Origin: CAYNHF01 sp964397045
Lineage (GTDB): Bacteria; Actinomycetota; Acidimicrobiia; Spongiisociales; UBA5794
Assembly: GCA_964397045.1 (NCBI GenBank)
Contig: CAYNHF010000038.1
Location: 1 to 64,000 of the forward strand
Reading direction: 5' to 3'
Length of the DNA stretch: 64,000 bases
Every line of letters begins with the position of its first letter. Within the stretch, counting starts at the first letter, position 1. This document shows positions 50,376 through 58,831 of the stretch, piece after piece. The notes beneath the pieces are model-generated. The model saw only the letters and a list, made by a program, of their open reading frames with translations. It did no database searches and was not told where the DNA came from. The translations under genes and the position numbers were made by a program.

Positions 50376-50771
50376 GTGGAGCACACGTCAGCAGGGCACC
50401 TGCATTGGGAGACAGCCCCGCCGGACTTCTTCACCGGTCGAGCATGGTTCGGCCCTCTCTCCGAGCCGCAGCAAGAGAACGGCTTGGTAGCCCTGGCCGT
50501 TCAATTCGAACCGGGTGCTCGTACCAATTGGCATCACCACCCCGGCGGCCAGGTCCTCTACGTCGCGTCCGGGGCCGGCTACGTCCAGAACACCGGAGGC
50601 GAGACCGTGGCGATGGCCGCCGGCGATGTCGTGGAGATTCCTGCGGGTGAGGTCCACTGGCACGGAGCGACCGCGGTTTCGCCCATGACGCACCTGAGTC
50701 TGACGACCCACGGGGCAACGGTGTGGGAAGGTCCGGTGACGGACTCTCAGTACCAGAGCGCGGCCTCTTAA
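50376..50771 (+). CDS. Cupin-domain protein
   Basis: 131 residues from the GTG at 50376, preceded by GGAGG. A single cupin: FEPGARTNWHHHPGGQVLYVASGAGYVQ contains motif 1 with three His and a Gln, and VVEIPAGEVHWHGATAV motif 2 with His. It resembles the RmlC-like group with a metal centre. Activity unknown: small cupins of this type are often oxidases, isomerases or decarboxylases. Its stop is 3 bases before the Rieske-ThDP gene, suggesting one transcription unit and possibly one pathway. Confidence 0.85.
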   Translation: MEHTSAGHLHWETAPPDFFTGRAWFGPLSEPQQENGLVALAVQFEPGARTNWHHHPGGQVLYVASGAGYVQNTGGETVAMAAGDVVEIPAGEVHWHGATAVSPMTHLSLTTHGATVWEGPVTDSQYQSAAS

Positions 50772-50774
50772 TCC

Positions 50775-52769
50775 GTGGTGGACAACCCGACCGGTTCGCT
50801 TCCGACACCGCCAGACCGGCGCCCAATCGGCACGACATGGCATCGGATCGGCGCGCTGCCCTTGGTCGAGGCGAACGAGGTGACCGAGGTCGTGATCGCA
50901 GACCGGGCGCTCTGCGTAACGCGGACCGCAAACGGCTATGGCGTGCTGGACAACCGCTGCCCTCACCAAGGGGGACCTCTCGGCGAAGGTCAGATCGAGG
51001 ATGGCTACCTTCGCTGTCCCTGGCATGGATTCGAGTACGACCCGGTGACCGGAGCACCTCCCGAGGGGTACGGAGACTTCGCCGTCAGCTATCCATGCGA
51101 GGAACGCAACGATGGCCTTTATGTAGAACTACCTGCGTACGAAGACCGTCCCACTCTCATGGATCAGATGGTGGACGTGATGACCGACTGGGGGGTCGAT
51201 ACCGTCTTCGGGATGGTCGGGCACTCGAACCTGGGGCTGGCGGACGCGCTCCGGCGTGCCGAGGCCGATGATCGGCTCACGTATATCGGCATCCGGCATG
51301 AGGGGGCGGGAGCCTTTGCGGCATCTGCGTACGCCAAGCTCACCGGACACCCTGCCGCCTGTTTCTCGATCGCGGGTCCCGGGGCTACGAATCTGCTGAC
51401 AGGGCTGTGGGACGCAAAAGTGGATCGGGTACCGATTCTGGCACTGACGGGCCAGGTGCAGACGCAGGTCCTGGGGCCGGGCGCCTTCCAGGAGATCCCG
51501 ACTGCGGCGGCTTTCGAATCCGTCGCGGAATGGAGTCAGACGGTCCTCGTTCAGGACAATGCCACCGAGTTGATGGCCTTGGCACTCAAGCATGCGGTCG
51601 TCGAGCGGGACGTCGCCCATCTGATCTTCCCGGACGATGTCCAGGAGCAGCCGGGATTGGACGATCCTCCCCCGCGACCCGTGGCCGGACGCATGGCGGG
51701 CACTGCGGTATCACCGCCTGCAGATGAACTGGCCAGAGCGGTCGACATGCTGGACGGAGCGCGACGCCCCGCGATCATCGTGGGCAACGGGGCGCGGCCG
51801 TACCGCCACGAGATCATCGCCCTGGCGGAACAACTCGATGCTCCGGTGATCACTACGTTCAAGGCCAAGGGATCGATTGCAGATACCCACCCGCTGGGAT
51901 GCGGGGTCTTGGGCCGCTCCGGAACACCGGTTGGTTCGTCGATGATGGGGCGAGCCGATTGCTTGCTGGTGCTCGGTGCCTCCTTCTCGAATCACACGGG
52001 GATTTCGGAGAAGAAGCCGACCATCCAGGTCGATTTCGACCGGATGATGCTCGGCAAGTTTCATCCGGTCGACATCCCGCTGTGGGGAGAGATCGGTACG
52101 ACTATCGAGCTACTCCGCAACCACCTGGCGGCGAGCGCGAGACCGCACGTCATGGCAGAGATCGCAGAACGCTGGCAGGTTTGGCGCGCAGAGAAGGCGC
52201 GAAGAGCCCATCTCGTCGACGAAGCAGGCCGCATGCACCCGGCTTCGCTCTTCGAGACGCTCAGCCGGGTTGTAGCCGCAGACGCGGTGCTACCAGTCGA
52301 TGTAGGCAACAACACCTACGCCTTCGGCCACTACTTCGAGTGCAGTGGCGAACAGGACGTCCTCATGTCTGGATATCTCGGATCGATCGGGTTTGCACTG
52401 CCTGCCGCGTTGGGTGCTTGGGCCGCGACTCGGGGCACGCGCCAAATCGTCTCGATCGGCGGCGACGGGGGCCTCGGTCAATACCTCGCCGACTTCACGA
52501 CCGCGGTGAAGTACCGGATGCCGATCACCCATGTAGTCCTGAACAACGACGAACTTGCCAAGATCAGCCGCGAACAGGTTGGAGCGCTGCGACCGGTGTG
52601 GCAGACCTCGCTGGCCAATCCGAACTTTGCCGAGTTTGCAGACCTGTGCGGAGGCCGGGGGTATCGGGTCGAGCACCCCGACGAGCTGGAGGATGCTCTC
52701 ACCGCGGCGCTTGCTGTCGATGAGGGTCCGTCGCTGGTCGAGGTGCGCACTTCAGGTCGATGGGTCTGA
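50775..52769 (+). CDS. Rieske [2Fe-2S] domain fused to a ThDP-dependent enzyme
   Basis: 664 residues. Residues about 22-117 form a Rieske domain with both cluster motifs: CPHQGG (near 62) and CPWHG (near 81), giving Cys-x-His...Cys-x2-His. From about 125 begins a complete acetolactate synthase/pyruvate oxidase-like enzyme: PYR domain with VFGMVGHSNLGL and IGIRHEGAGAFAASAYAKLTG (catalytic Glu), central domain PAIIVGNGARP, and PP domain with SIGGDGGLGQYLADFTTAVKY and LNNDELAKI (GDG...NN ThDP-Mg motif). ThDP enzymes normally do not carry a Rieske domain; it could receive electrons from the cofactor intermediate. Substrate unknown. Its 3' end overlaps the convergent transporter by 18 bases. Confidence 0.9.
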   Translation: MVDNPTGSLPTPPDRRPIGTTWHRIGALPLVEANEVTEVVIADRALCVTRTANGYGVLDNRCPHQGGPLGEGQIEDGYLRCPWHGFEYDPVTGAPPEGYGDFAVSYPCEERNDGLYVELPAYEDRPTLMDQMVDVMTDWGVDTVFGMVGHSNLGLADALRRAEADDRLTYIGIRHEGAGAFAASAYAKLTGHPAACFSIAGPGATNLLTGLWDAKVDRVPILALTGQVQTQVLGPGAFQEIPTAAAFESVAEWSQTVLVQDNATELMALALKHAVVERDVAHLIFPDDVQEQPGLDDPPPRPVAGRMAGTAVSPPADELARAVDMLDGARRPAIIVGNGARPYRHEIIALAEQLDAPVITTFKAKGSIADTHPLGCGVLGRSGTPVGSSMMGRADCLLVLGASFSNHTGISEKKPTIQVDFDRMMLGKFHPVDIPLWGEIGTTIELLRNHLAASARPHVMAEIAERWQVWRAEKARRAHLVDEAGRMHPASLFETLSRVVAADAVLPVDVGNNTYAFGHYFECSGEQDVLMSGYLGSIGFALPAALGAWAATRGTRQIVSIGGDGGLGQYLADFTTAVKYRMPITHVVLNNDELAKISREQVGALRPVWQTSLANPNFAEFADLCGGRGYRVEHPDELEDALTAALAVDEGPSLVEVRTSGRWV

Positions 52770-53714
52770 GTCGATCGGCAGCCTGTCGGAGACCATTGAG
52801 TTCGCACTCGGTGCCGAAGTCTCGCGCCGTGAAGTGAGATACGCACCAATGAGCACGAGGGCGACTCCGAAGAGCGCGACCAGTGTGACCACGTCGCCGC
52901 GGACCGTGACACCGAGGACCACCGCAACGATCGGAATGAAGTAAACGGCGACGGCACCGCGGGTCGCGCCAGCTCTACCTACCAGTGTGGTCATCATCAC
53001 AAAGGCCACCCCGGTTCCGAGTACCCCAAGCGCGACGACGGCAGCTGCCGCCCCCCATGACCATTCGGACGGCCCGAGCGACCACACGCCGAGAGGAAGC
53101 GTGAGCACGACTGCCACCGCCAGCGATCGCAGCAACACAGGGAGCCCTCCGTACTTTTGCTGCAACGGAACCGCCAGGTTGACGGCGAGCCCGTACAACG
53201 TGACCGCGACCAGAACGAGGGTTATGCCGAGCGCAGAACTGGCACTGTCTGCATCGGGAATCGTCAGGAGCACCACACCACAGAAGCCGATCAACAGACC
53301 GATGGCCTGTTTGCTGCGGGGGAGGCGGCGCAGCAGGAGGACGGCAAATGCCGCACTGAACAGAGGCATCGCACCATTGAGCATCCCGGTGAGTGCAGAA
53401 GAGATCCACTGTTGTGCAAGGGGAAACAGCACGAAGGGCACCGCCATCCACACCACCCCGAGCAAGGCAACGGTTGGCCAGTCGGAGCGAGCTACGGGGG
53501 AGCGGGCGGCAGGGAACAGTGCGAGTGCCAGAAAGCCGAGGCAGAGGCGCCCAAAAGTGATCAGGCCGGGACTGAACGACTCCAGCGCGAAAGCAATGAG
53601 AACGAACGACGAACCCCAGATGAGGGCCACACCGGCCAGCAGCCCCCATTCAGCCGGTCCGAAAGCACCCGGTCGCGATCCCTCGGCAGAACGAAGTACG
53701 ACTGGTCGATCCAT
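52752..53714 (-). CDS. EamA-family (DMT) transporter
   Basis: 320 residues, ten membrane helices in two EamA repeats. First repeat: LLAGVALIWGSSFVLIAFALESFSPGLITFGRL, second: LGITLVLVAVTLYGLAVNLAVPLQQKYGG and VVALGVLGTGVAFVMMTTLVGRAGATRGAVAVYFIPIVAVVLGV. These carriers export or import metabolites (amino acids, sugars, cofactors); the substrate is not predictable. The start ATG at 53714 lacks a strong ribosome binding site. It is convergent with the Rieske-ThDP gene and lies downstream of the MFS gene on the same strand, 40 bases away. Confidence 0.9.
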   Translation of the reverse strand: MDRPVVLRSAEGSRPGAFGPAEWGLLAGVALIWGSSFVLIAFALESFSPGLITFGRLCLGFLALALFPAARSPVARSDWPTVALLGVVWMAVPFVLFPLAQQWISSALTGMLNGAMPLFSAAFAVLLLRRLPRSKQAIGLLIGFCGVVLLTIPDADSASSALGITLVLVAVTLYGLAVNLAVPLQQKYGGLPVLLRSLAVAVVLTLPLGVWSLGPSEWSWGAAAAVVALGVLGTGVAFVMMTTLVGRAGATRGAVAVYFIPIVAVVLGVTVRGDVVTLVALFGVALVLIGAYLTSRRETSAPSANSMVSDRLPIDSDPST

Positions 53715-53753
53715 AGTGCTGGTTTCGGGTCGGGGCCTGGGTGAACGGGAACG

Positions 53754-55088
53754 CTAGCCGTATGGTTCGCCATCCGGATCTGGCAGGGAGGAGGCATCGG
53801 TCCCGGCCTCTGCATCTGGTACAACAATCGGGGTGTGGCCCAGCGGACCCAGGGTAAGGATCAAGGCCGTGGCGAGTACCAGGAGCGAGCCTGCCACATA
53901 CACCGCCCGCAGCCCCACCTCGGCTGCAACAAACCCTCCGACGCTGGCACCAAGCGGGATCAGCAGCCAGGAAAGGGTGCGGGTCGAGGCCATGACGCGC
54001 CCCAACAACCGATCAGGAGTGAGTTCCTGGCGCATTGTCGTGAACGCAACATTGGTCCAGCCGAGCCCCGCCAGCGCAAAGCCAGCAGGAATCACGGCAA
54101 GGAAGTCACCAGAGAACGACACCACGAGGAAACCACCGCCGAACATGAGCAGGCCAATGAGGTAGACGGGCCCCAAGCCAAAGAAGCGCACTGCCCGCGG
54201 TGCCACCAAGACGCCGACGGCACCAATCGCGGCCTGAAGCGCAATGAACAGCCCGACCTCGGCGGCGCCTTGGAACCACTGGTCGAGCACACCGGGGAGC
54301 GCGAGTTGTCCGGCGAGGCGATCTCTGACGAACAGGACCAAGAGAGCTTCGAGCGGAGCGAACACCAGGTTGACGACCGCGGCACCCAGTGTGGCCCACC
54401 GCAGGTGGGCCTCGCGAGCGACGAACCGAAGACCGCGTGCCATTGCGTCCAGGAAACCCGGGCCCGAAGATCGTTCGGGGGTTCGGAGCTCCCGGACCTG
54501 CATCAGAAACGCGGCCGAAACCAGGAAGGTGAGTGCATCAAGCATGAATGCGGGCGCAAACCCGCCAGACACGACGAGCAGCCCGCCGACGGCAGGGCCC
54601 AGCGACAGCGCGAGGTTTCGCGCTACCGAAAGCCGGGTATTCGCGGTCAGGAGCATGTCTTCACCAACCACGATGGGCAGCATGGCGTTGAGTCCCGACT
54701 CGAACAACACGGACAACGACCCGAGTGCGAAGGCTGCCGCGAACACGATCTCGGGTCGGATGAAATCGGCCGCAACCGCGATGGCGAGAAACACAAACAC
54801 GAGCGCCCGCACCATGTCGGTGTACACGAGGACTTTCCGAATGTTGGTTCGATCGAGCAGCACGCCGGCGGCAAAACCGAACAGGATCAGCGGAAGAGTT
54901 TCGAACGCGGCGGTGAGCCCAAGATCCTGCGGCCTGCCTGTCAGCGTCACGACGAGCCAGGGCAGGGTGAAGTAGGCGATGTAGTCTCCGAAGAGCGAGA
55001 TCGCCTGTCCGACCACCACCGGGCGCAGGTTGCGCCTCGCCCTGGTCGAACGGCGCAGCTCCCCAGCCGTATCCTGCGACTCGTTCAC
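53754..55088 (-). CDS. MFS transporter
   Basis: 444 residues from the GTG at 55088; a TACGAT box six bases upstream supports a leaderless start, against the longer frame. Twelve membrane helices in two halves: VVVGQAISLFGDYIAYFTLPWLVVTLTG at the start, FAAGVLLDRTNIRKVLVYTDMVRALVF (the D-R-x-x-R/K loop-2 motif), and a second half from WATLGAAVVNLVFAPLEALLVLF. It looks like the enterobactin exporter/macrolide efflux (MFS_3) group. Drug or siderophore export is plausible; substrate unknown. Confidence 0.9.
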   Translation of the reverse strand: MNESQDTAGELRRSTRARRNLRPVVVGQAISLFGDYIAYFTLPWLVVTLTGRPQDLGLTAAFETLPLILFGFAAGVLLDRTNIRKVLVYTDMVRALVFVFLAIAVAADFIRPEIVFAAAFALGSLSVLFESGLNAMLPIVVGEDMLLTANTRLSVARNLALSLGPAVGGLLVVSGGFAPAFMLDALTFLVSAAFLMQVRELRTPERSSGPGFLDAMARGLRFVAREAHLRWATLGAAVVNLVFAPLEALLVLFVRDRLAGQLALPGVLDQWFQGAAEVGLFIALQAAIGAVGVLVAPRAVRFFGLGPVYLIGLLMFGGGFLVVSFSGDFLAVIPAGFALAGLGWTNVAFTTMRQELTPDRLLGRVMASTRTLSWLLIPLGASVGGFVAAEVGLRAVYVAGSLLVLATALILTLGPLGHTPIVVPDAEAGTDASSLPDPDGEPYG

Positions 55089-55094
55089 GCCGGC

Positions 55095-55100
55095 ATCGTA
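55095..55100 (-). promoter_or_regulatory. Leaderless -10 box, MFS gene
   Basis: TACGAT on the minus strand, six bases before the GTG at 55088. Confidence 0.5.
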
Positions 55101-55204
55101 CCGGCCTCGAGCAGCACGCTGTAGGGTGCGCGGGGAAGTGGGTCGCTCCCAGTTGGAGTAGCCTCCGTCCTGCAAGCTCCGTCGAACGGTCCCAGGGGAG
55201 CAAC

Positions 55205-55519
55205 ATGGCGACGAAAGAACTTCCCGAGCTCATCAGAGAGTTCGTGGATATGGCGAGGGCGTACCTCCGTCAGGAGACGGTGGAACCGGCCAAGGCGCTG
55301 GGCCGCTTCATTTCCTACGTGGTTGGCGCCGCCGCAGCCTGGGCCCTCGGTGCCTTGTTGGTAGCGGTTGCCCTCATGCGAGGCGTGATCTACCTGTTGC
55401 CGGATGGACCGTACTGGGAGGCGCTCGGCTACCTCCTTACGGCGTTGCTGCTCACCGGAGCCATCGCCGCCATCGTGTACGCCGGTCAGCGCGGTGACGA
55501 GGAAGGAGGCCAGGCATGA
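55205..55519 (+). CDS. Holin-superfamily-like small membrane protein
   Basis: 104 residues. An amphipathic helix (LPELIREFVDMARAYLRQETVEPAKALGRF) is followed by two membrane helices (about 37-62 and 70-92) and an acidic tail. This is the pattern of the actinobacterial phage-holin-like family (Phage_holin_3_6 type), found in chromosomal genes as well as prophages. No lysis genes are near, so a cellular role is likely. The stop overlaps the next start (ATGA), opening a chain of four very small genes. Confidence 0.75.
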   Translation: MATKELPELIREFVDMARAYLRQETVEPAKALGRFISYVVGAAAAWALGALLVAVALMRGVIYLLPDGPYWEALGYLLTALLLTGAIAAIVYAGQRGDEEGGQA

Positions 55520-55716
55520 CCATCGATCGGGATGACCTCGAGGCCAAACTGCGCCAAATCGAAGACGTCGTCGAGGAGACGAAACAGCAGGCGCAGTACA
55601 CAGGTGTCGTCGTGGCCGTTCTCGTTGTAGCGACGGTGGCGTTTGCCTACTACTACGGCCGTCGCAAGGGCGCCAAAGCCGGCGGCGCGCGTGTCGAGGT
55701 GTACAAGCTCAGATGA
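55516..55716 (+). CDS. Small single-helix membrane protein
   Basis: 66 residues: an acidic helical head (DDLEAKLRQIEDVVEETKQQ), one membrane helix (about 29-48, GVVVAVLVVATVAFAYYYG) and a basic tail (RRKGAKAGGARVEVYKLR). Overlaps the genes on both sides by four bases (ATGA at each end). A partner in a complex with the holin-like protein is inferred. No known family. Confidence 0.65.
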   Translation: MTIDRDDLEAKLRQIEDVVEETKQQAQYTGVVVAVLVVATVAFAYYYGRRKGAKAGGARVEVYKLR

Positions 55717-55934
55717 AGATCAAGATGAAGGGCCTGATTCCGTACGGCCTCAATCGCATGTTCGGCGGGATGCGCCGCGGTCGCCCGATGTGGGCTGCCT
55801 TCGGTACTGCAGCCCTGATCGCCGGCCTGGCTACCAAGTATCGACCGCCGAAGCGTGAGTTGCTGGTGAAGAAGAAGCTCAAGAATGGGAAGAAGTACGA
55901 GATCACCTTCGTACGCGACGACGTGGGGGCGTAA
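55713..55934 (+). CDS. Small basic membrane-associated protein
   Basis: 73 residues, very basic (KIKMKGLIPYG, MRRGRPMW), with a weakly hydrophobic stretch (AAFGTAALIAGLATKY) in the middle and a Lys-rich segment (KRELLVKKKLKNGKKYEI). The end TFVRDDVGA is acidic. Overlaps its neighbours on both sides. Not a known family; lipid or nucleic-acid binding is possible. Confidence 0.6.
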   Translation: MKIKMKGLIPYGLNRMFGGMRRGRPMWAAFGTAALIAGLATKYRPPKRELLVKKKLKNGKKYEITFVRDDVGA

Positions 55935-56038
55935 TGGCGCGCCAGCAGAAGACGATGGTCAGAGTGGTGGTGTGGGTCATCGTGATCGCCATGGTGCTCA
56001 GCATGGTTGCCGGTATCGCAACGATTGCTTTCGGCTGA
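55934..56038 (+). CDS. 34-residue single-helix membrane protein
   Basis: Read directly: a basic head MARQQKTMVR, then VVVWVIVIAMVLSMVAGIA and TIAFG. Essentially one membrane helix. The ATG shares one base with the previous stop TAA, and the next gene starts 6 bases after its TGA. It is the fourth member of the small-gene chain and lies directly before trmI. Confidence 0.6.
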   Translation: MARQQKTMVRVVVWVIVIAMVLSMVAGIATIAFG

Positions 56039-56044
56039 GACCGC

Positions 56045-56833
56045 GTGTCCGCGCCCTTCGCCGCTGGTGATCCGTGTCTGATCTTCGACGCCAAGGGGCG
56101 CCGCTATCTCATCGAGCTCGTCGCCGGACGCGAGTTTCAGTACCACCGCGGCGTGGTCCCTCACGATGAGATCATCGGGTCAGATGAGGGGAGCCGCTTC
56201 GAATCCTCGATGGGTATGCGACTCGTCGCGGTTCGTCCCCGCCTGGCCGACTACACGCTGAAGATGAGCCGCAAGGCGACCGTGGTGTATCCGAAGGATG
56301 CAGGTGCGATCCTGATGTGGGCCGATATCGGGCCCGGCCAGCTGGTGGTCGAAGCAGGCACCGGCTCGGGAGCCTTGACGATGGCCCTGGCTCGGGCGGT
56401 GGTTCCGGGAGGGAAGGTGATCAGCGTCGAGCGGCGTAAAGATCACCACGAACGCGCCGACAAGCTCATTCGAGGGTTCTACGGGGAGCTCCCGGAAGCC
56501 ATCGAGCTACGCGTCGGCGACGTCGAGGAGGTGATCCCGGAGATCGGGCCGGATCGGATCGTGCTCGATGTCCCCGAACCTTGGCATTCCGTCCCGCTCG
56601 CGGCTGACCACCTCAGCAACGGAGGTGTCTTCTGCTGCTACCTGCCAACCGTTCCGCAGTGTCAGACGGTTCGCGAAGCGCTCAACGAGACAGGCACGTA
56701 TCTCGACGTAATGACCTTCGAGGTGATGATGCGGGAGTGGTCGGTTGAGGGGCGTTCGGTGCGACCCGAACACCGGATGATCGGCCACACGGGATTCATC
56801 ACGGTGGCTCGAAAGGTGGAGGGCAAGGCGTGA
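56045..56833 (+). CDS. trmI: tRNA (adenine-58-N1)-methyltransferase
   Basis: 262 residues from a GTG. It methylates A58 in the T-loop of tRNA, using SAM; the active form is usually a tetramer. The N-terminal domain (1-70) has the usual GDPCLIFDAKGRRYLIEL; the SAM motif is VVEAGTGSGALTMALARAV, motif post-I ISVERRKDHHERADK, and the active-site region IVLDVPEPW. The family is almost always next to the proteasome ATPase in actinobacteria, and the same order is kept here (trmI then mpa). Confidence 0.93.
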   Translation: MSAPFAAGDPCLIFDAKGRRYLIELVAGREFQYHRGVVPHDEIIGSDEGSRFESSMGMRLVAVRPRLADYTLKMSRKATVVYPKDAGAILMWADIGPGQLVVEAGTGSGALTMALARAVVPGGKVISVERRKDHHERADKLIRGFYGELPEAIELRVGDVEEVIPEIGPDRIVLDVPEPWHSVPLAADHLSNGGVFCCYLPTVPQCQTVREALNETGTYLDVMTFEVMMREWSVEGRSVRPEHRMIGHTGFITVARKVEGKA

Positions 56834-57009
56834 TCTCGTCATAGAGATCCTCGGCCGTAGCTGTTGTGCCTGTGCCGAAGCTCGCCGCCAGACCCAGCAC
56901 AACAAGACGGTCCTCCCTGCCACAGGCGCCCAACCGGATCACCTCGACTGCACCGCGTTGCGGTTGTGTCGTGCGCCCCGGAAGGTGACCCGATAGGCAG
57001 GGGGTGCCC

Positions 57010-57015
57010 TACACT
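57010..57015 (+). promoter_or_regulatory. Possible -10 box of mpa
   Basis: TACACT lies 75 bases upstream of the mpa start. No clear -35. Confidence 0.3.
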
Positions 57016-57090
57016 GCGAATACCGGCCGCGGTAGGCGGATTGAAGGTACCAAGGCAACTTGCCGATACGTTTCTGCCAGGAGGCAATGC

Positions 57091-58815
57091 GTGGTGGAAC
57101 ATACCGACGGTGACGTCCAACAGCTGAAAGCCACGATCGGGCTGCTCGAAGAGGAGCTCGCCGTTCTGCGCCGCCGTCTCCAGGATGCTCCTCGCCGGGT
57201 CCGGGTGCTCGAAGAGCGGTTGTTGGAGTCGAAGCACAAACTCGCTCAGGCCGCCTCCCAGAACGAGAAGCTCAGTGCCGCGCTGGAAGAGACTCGCGAG
57301 CAGCTCGCCCTCCTGCGCGAAGAAGTGGAGAAGCTCACCGCGCCGCCCAACCCGTTCGGCGTCATCCTCGGTATCAACGAGGACGGCACCGCTGATGTGT
57401 TCACCTCCGGACGCAAAATGCGGGTGAACGTGGAGCCCAACCTCGAGATCAAGGCGCTAGAGGTAGGCCAGGATGTGCTTCTCAACGAGGCGTTCAACGT
57501 GATCGACGTCCGTTCGTTCAGCGACGTCGGGGAAGTGGTCACGGTCAAGGAGATTCTGTCCGAAAAGCGGATGATCATCCTGGGCCGTGCAGACGAAGAG
57601 CGGGTCGTGGAAATCGCGGCACCGCTGCTCGGCGAGTTCGTGCGAGTCGGTGACCACGTCCGGATGGAGCCTCGCACCGGGCTGGTTTTTGAGAAGCTGG
57701 TCCGACCCGAGGTCGAGGAACTCGTGCTGGAAGAGGTTCCGGATGTCACGTACACGCAAATCGGGGGCCTCGGTGACCAGATCGAGATCATCCAGGACGC
57801 GATCGAGCTGCCTTACGTCTACAAGGACAGGTTCGGTGAGTACGACCTGGCTCCTCCCAAGGGCGTGCTGTTGTATGGGCCGCCCGGCTGCGGTAAGACG
57901 CTCATTGCCAAGGCGGTTGCCAACTCGCTCGCCAAGGCGGTCTCGGCCAAGGAGGGGAGAGACGACGCACGTTCCTACTTCCTGAACATCAAGGGGCCCG
58001 AACTACTCAACAAGTACGTGGGCGAAACGGAGCGCCAGATCCGCCTCATCTTCCAGCGGGCGAAGGAAAAATCCGATGAGGGAGTTCCCGTCATCGTCTT
58101 CTTCGATGAGATGGACTCCCTGTTCCGCACCCGTGGCACCGGCGTGTCCTCCGACGTCGAGTCCACGATCGTGCCCCAGCTGCTGTCGGAACTCGACGGC
58201 GTGGAAACGCTCAAGAATGTCATCGTCATTGGAGCCTCCAATCGCGAGGACCTCATCGATCCCGCCATCCTGCGGCCCGGCCGCCTCGACGTGAAGATCA
58301 AGATCGAGCGTCCGGACCAGGATGCAGCCAGACAGATCTTCCGCATCTACCTGGCGGAATCGCTGCCGTACTCTGAAACCCTCCTCGCGACACACGATGG
58401 TGACGTGACTGCGATGCTGGACGAGTTGGTGGAAGTGGTCGTGACCCAGATGTACGACATGTCGGATGCCAACCGCTTCCTCGAGGTTACGTACGCCAAC
58501 GGCGATCGGGAAACCCTCTACTTCAAGGACTTCGCCTCGGGCGCGATGATCGAGAACATCGTGCGACGCGCCAAGAAGTATGCGATCAAGCGTGAGATTG
58601 CAGGCGAGCCCGATGGTCTGGTGCTTGCCGACTTTGTCACTGCTATCTCCCAGGAGTTCCGCGAGCACGAGGACCTGCCGAACACCACCAATCCGGACGA
58701 CTGGGCGCGCATCTCAGGCAAGAAGGGTGAACGCATCGTCTACGTGCGAACGCTGATCGAAGGCGATGGCGAGAGCCGGACGATCGAAGCGGTGCCACCG
58801 GGTCAGTACCTGTGA
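57091..58815 (+). CDS. mpa: Proteasome-associated AAA ATPase Mpa/ARC
   Basis: 574 residues from a GTG with AGGAGG six bases upstream; the ATG-led longer frame is not supported. A coiled coil (about 10-85) recruits Pup. Two OB domains follow (about 90-200). The AAA domain has Walker A GPPGCGKT (near 270), Walker B VIVFFDEMDSLF, and the sensor/arginine-finger region ILRPGRLD. It ends QYL, the C-terminal motif that docks in the proteasome alpha ring, so a functional 20S partner is expected. Next is dop, 16 bases later. Confidence 0.96.
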   Translation: MVEHTDGDVQQLKATIGLLEEELAVLRRRLQDAPRRVRVLEERLLESKHKLAQAASQNEKLSAALEETREQLALLREEVEKLTAPPNPFGVILGINEDGTADVFTSGRKMRVNVEPNLEIKALEVGQDVLLNEAFNVIDVRSFSDVGEVVTVKEILSEKRMIILGRADEERVVEIAAPLLGEFVRVGDHVRMEPRTGLVFEKLVRPEVEELVLEEVPDVTYTQIGGLGDQIEIIQDAIELPYVYKDRFGEYDLAPPKGVLLYGPPGCGKTLIAKAVANSLAKAVSAKEGRDDARSYFLNIKGPELLNKYVGETERQIRLIFQRAKEKSDEGVPVIVFFDEMDSLFRTRGTGVSSDVESTIVPQLLSELDGVETLKNVIVIGASNREDLIDPAILRPGRLDVKIKIERPDQDAARQIFRIYLAESLPYSETLLATHDGDVTAMLDELVEVVVTQMYDMSDANRFLEVTYANGDRETLYFKDFASGAMIENIVRRAKKYAIKREIAGEPDGLVLADFVTAISQEFREHEDLPNTTNPDDWARISGKKGERIVYVRTLIEGDGESRTIEAVPPGQYL

Positions 58816-58831
58816 CGACGCCCGGGTCGAC

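Noticed and set aside
55205..55519. Prophage lysis module
   Set aside because: The holin-like gene has no endolysin, portal or tail genes nearby and is packed with small genes and trmI; a cellular gene is more likely.
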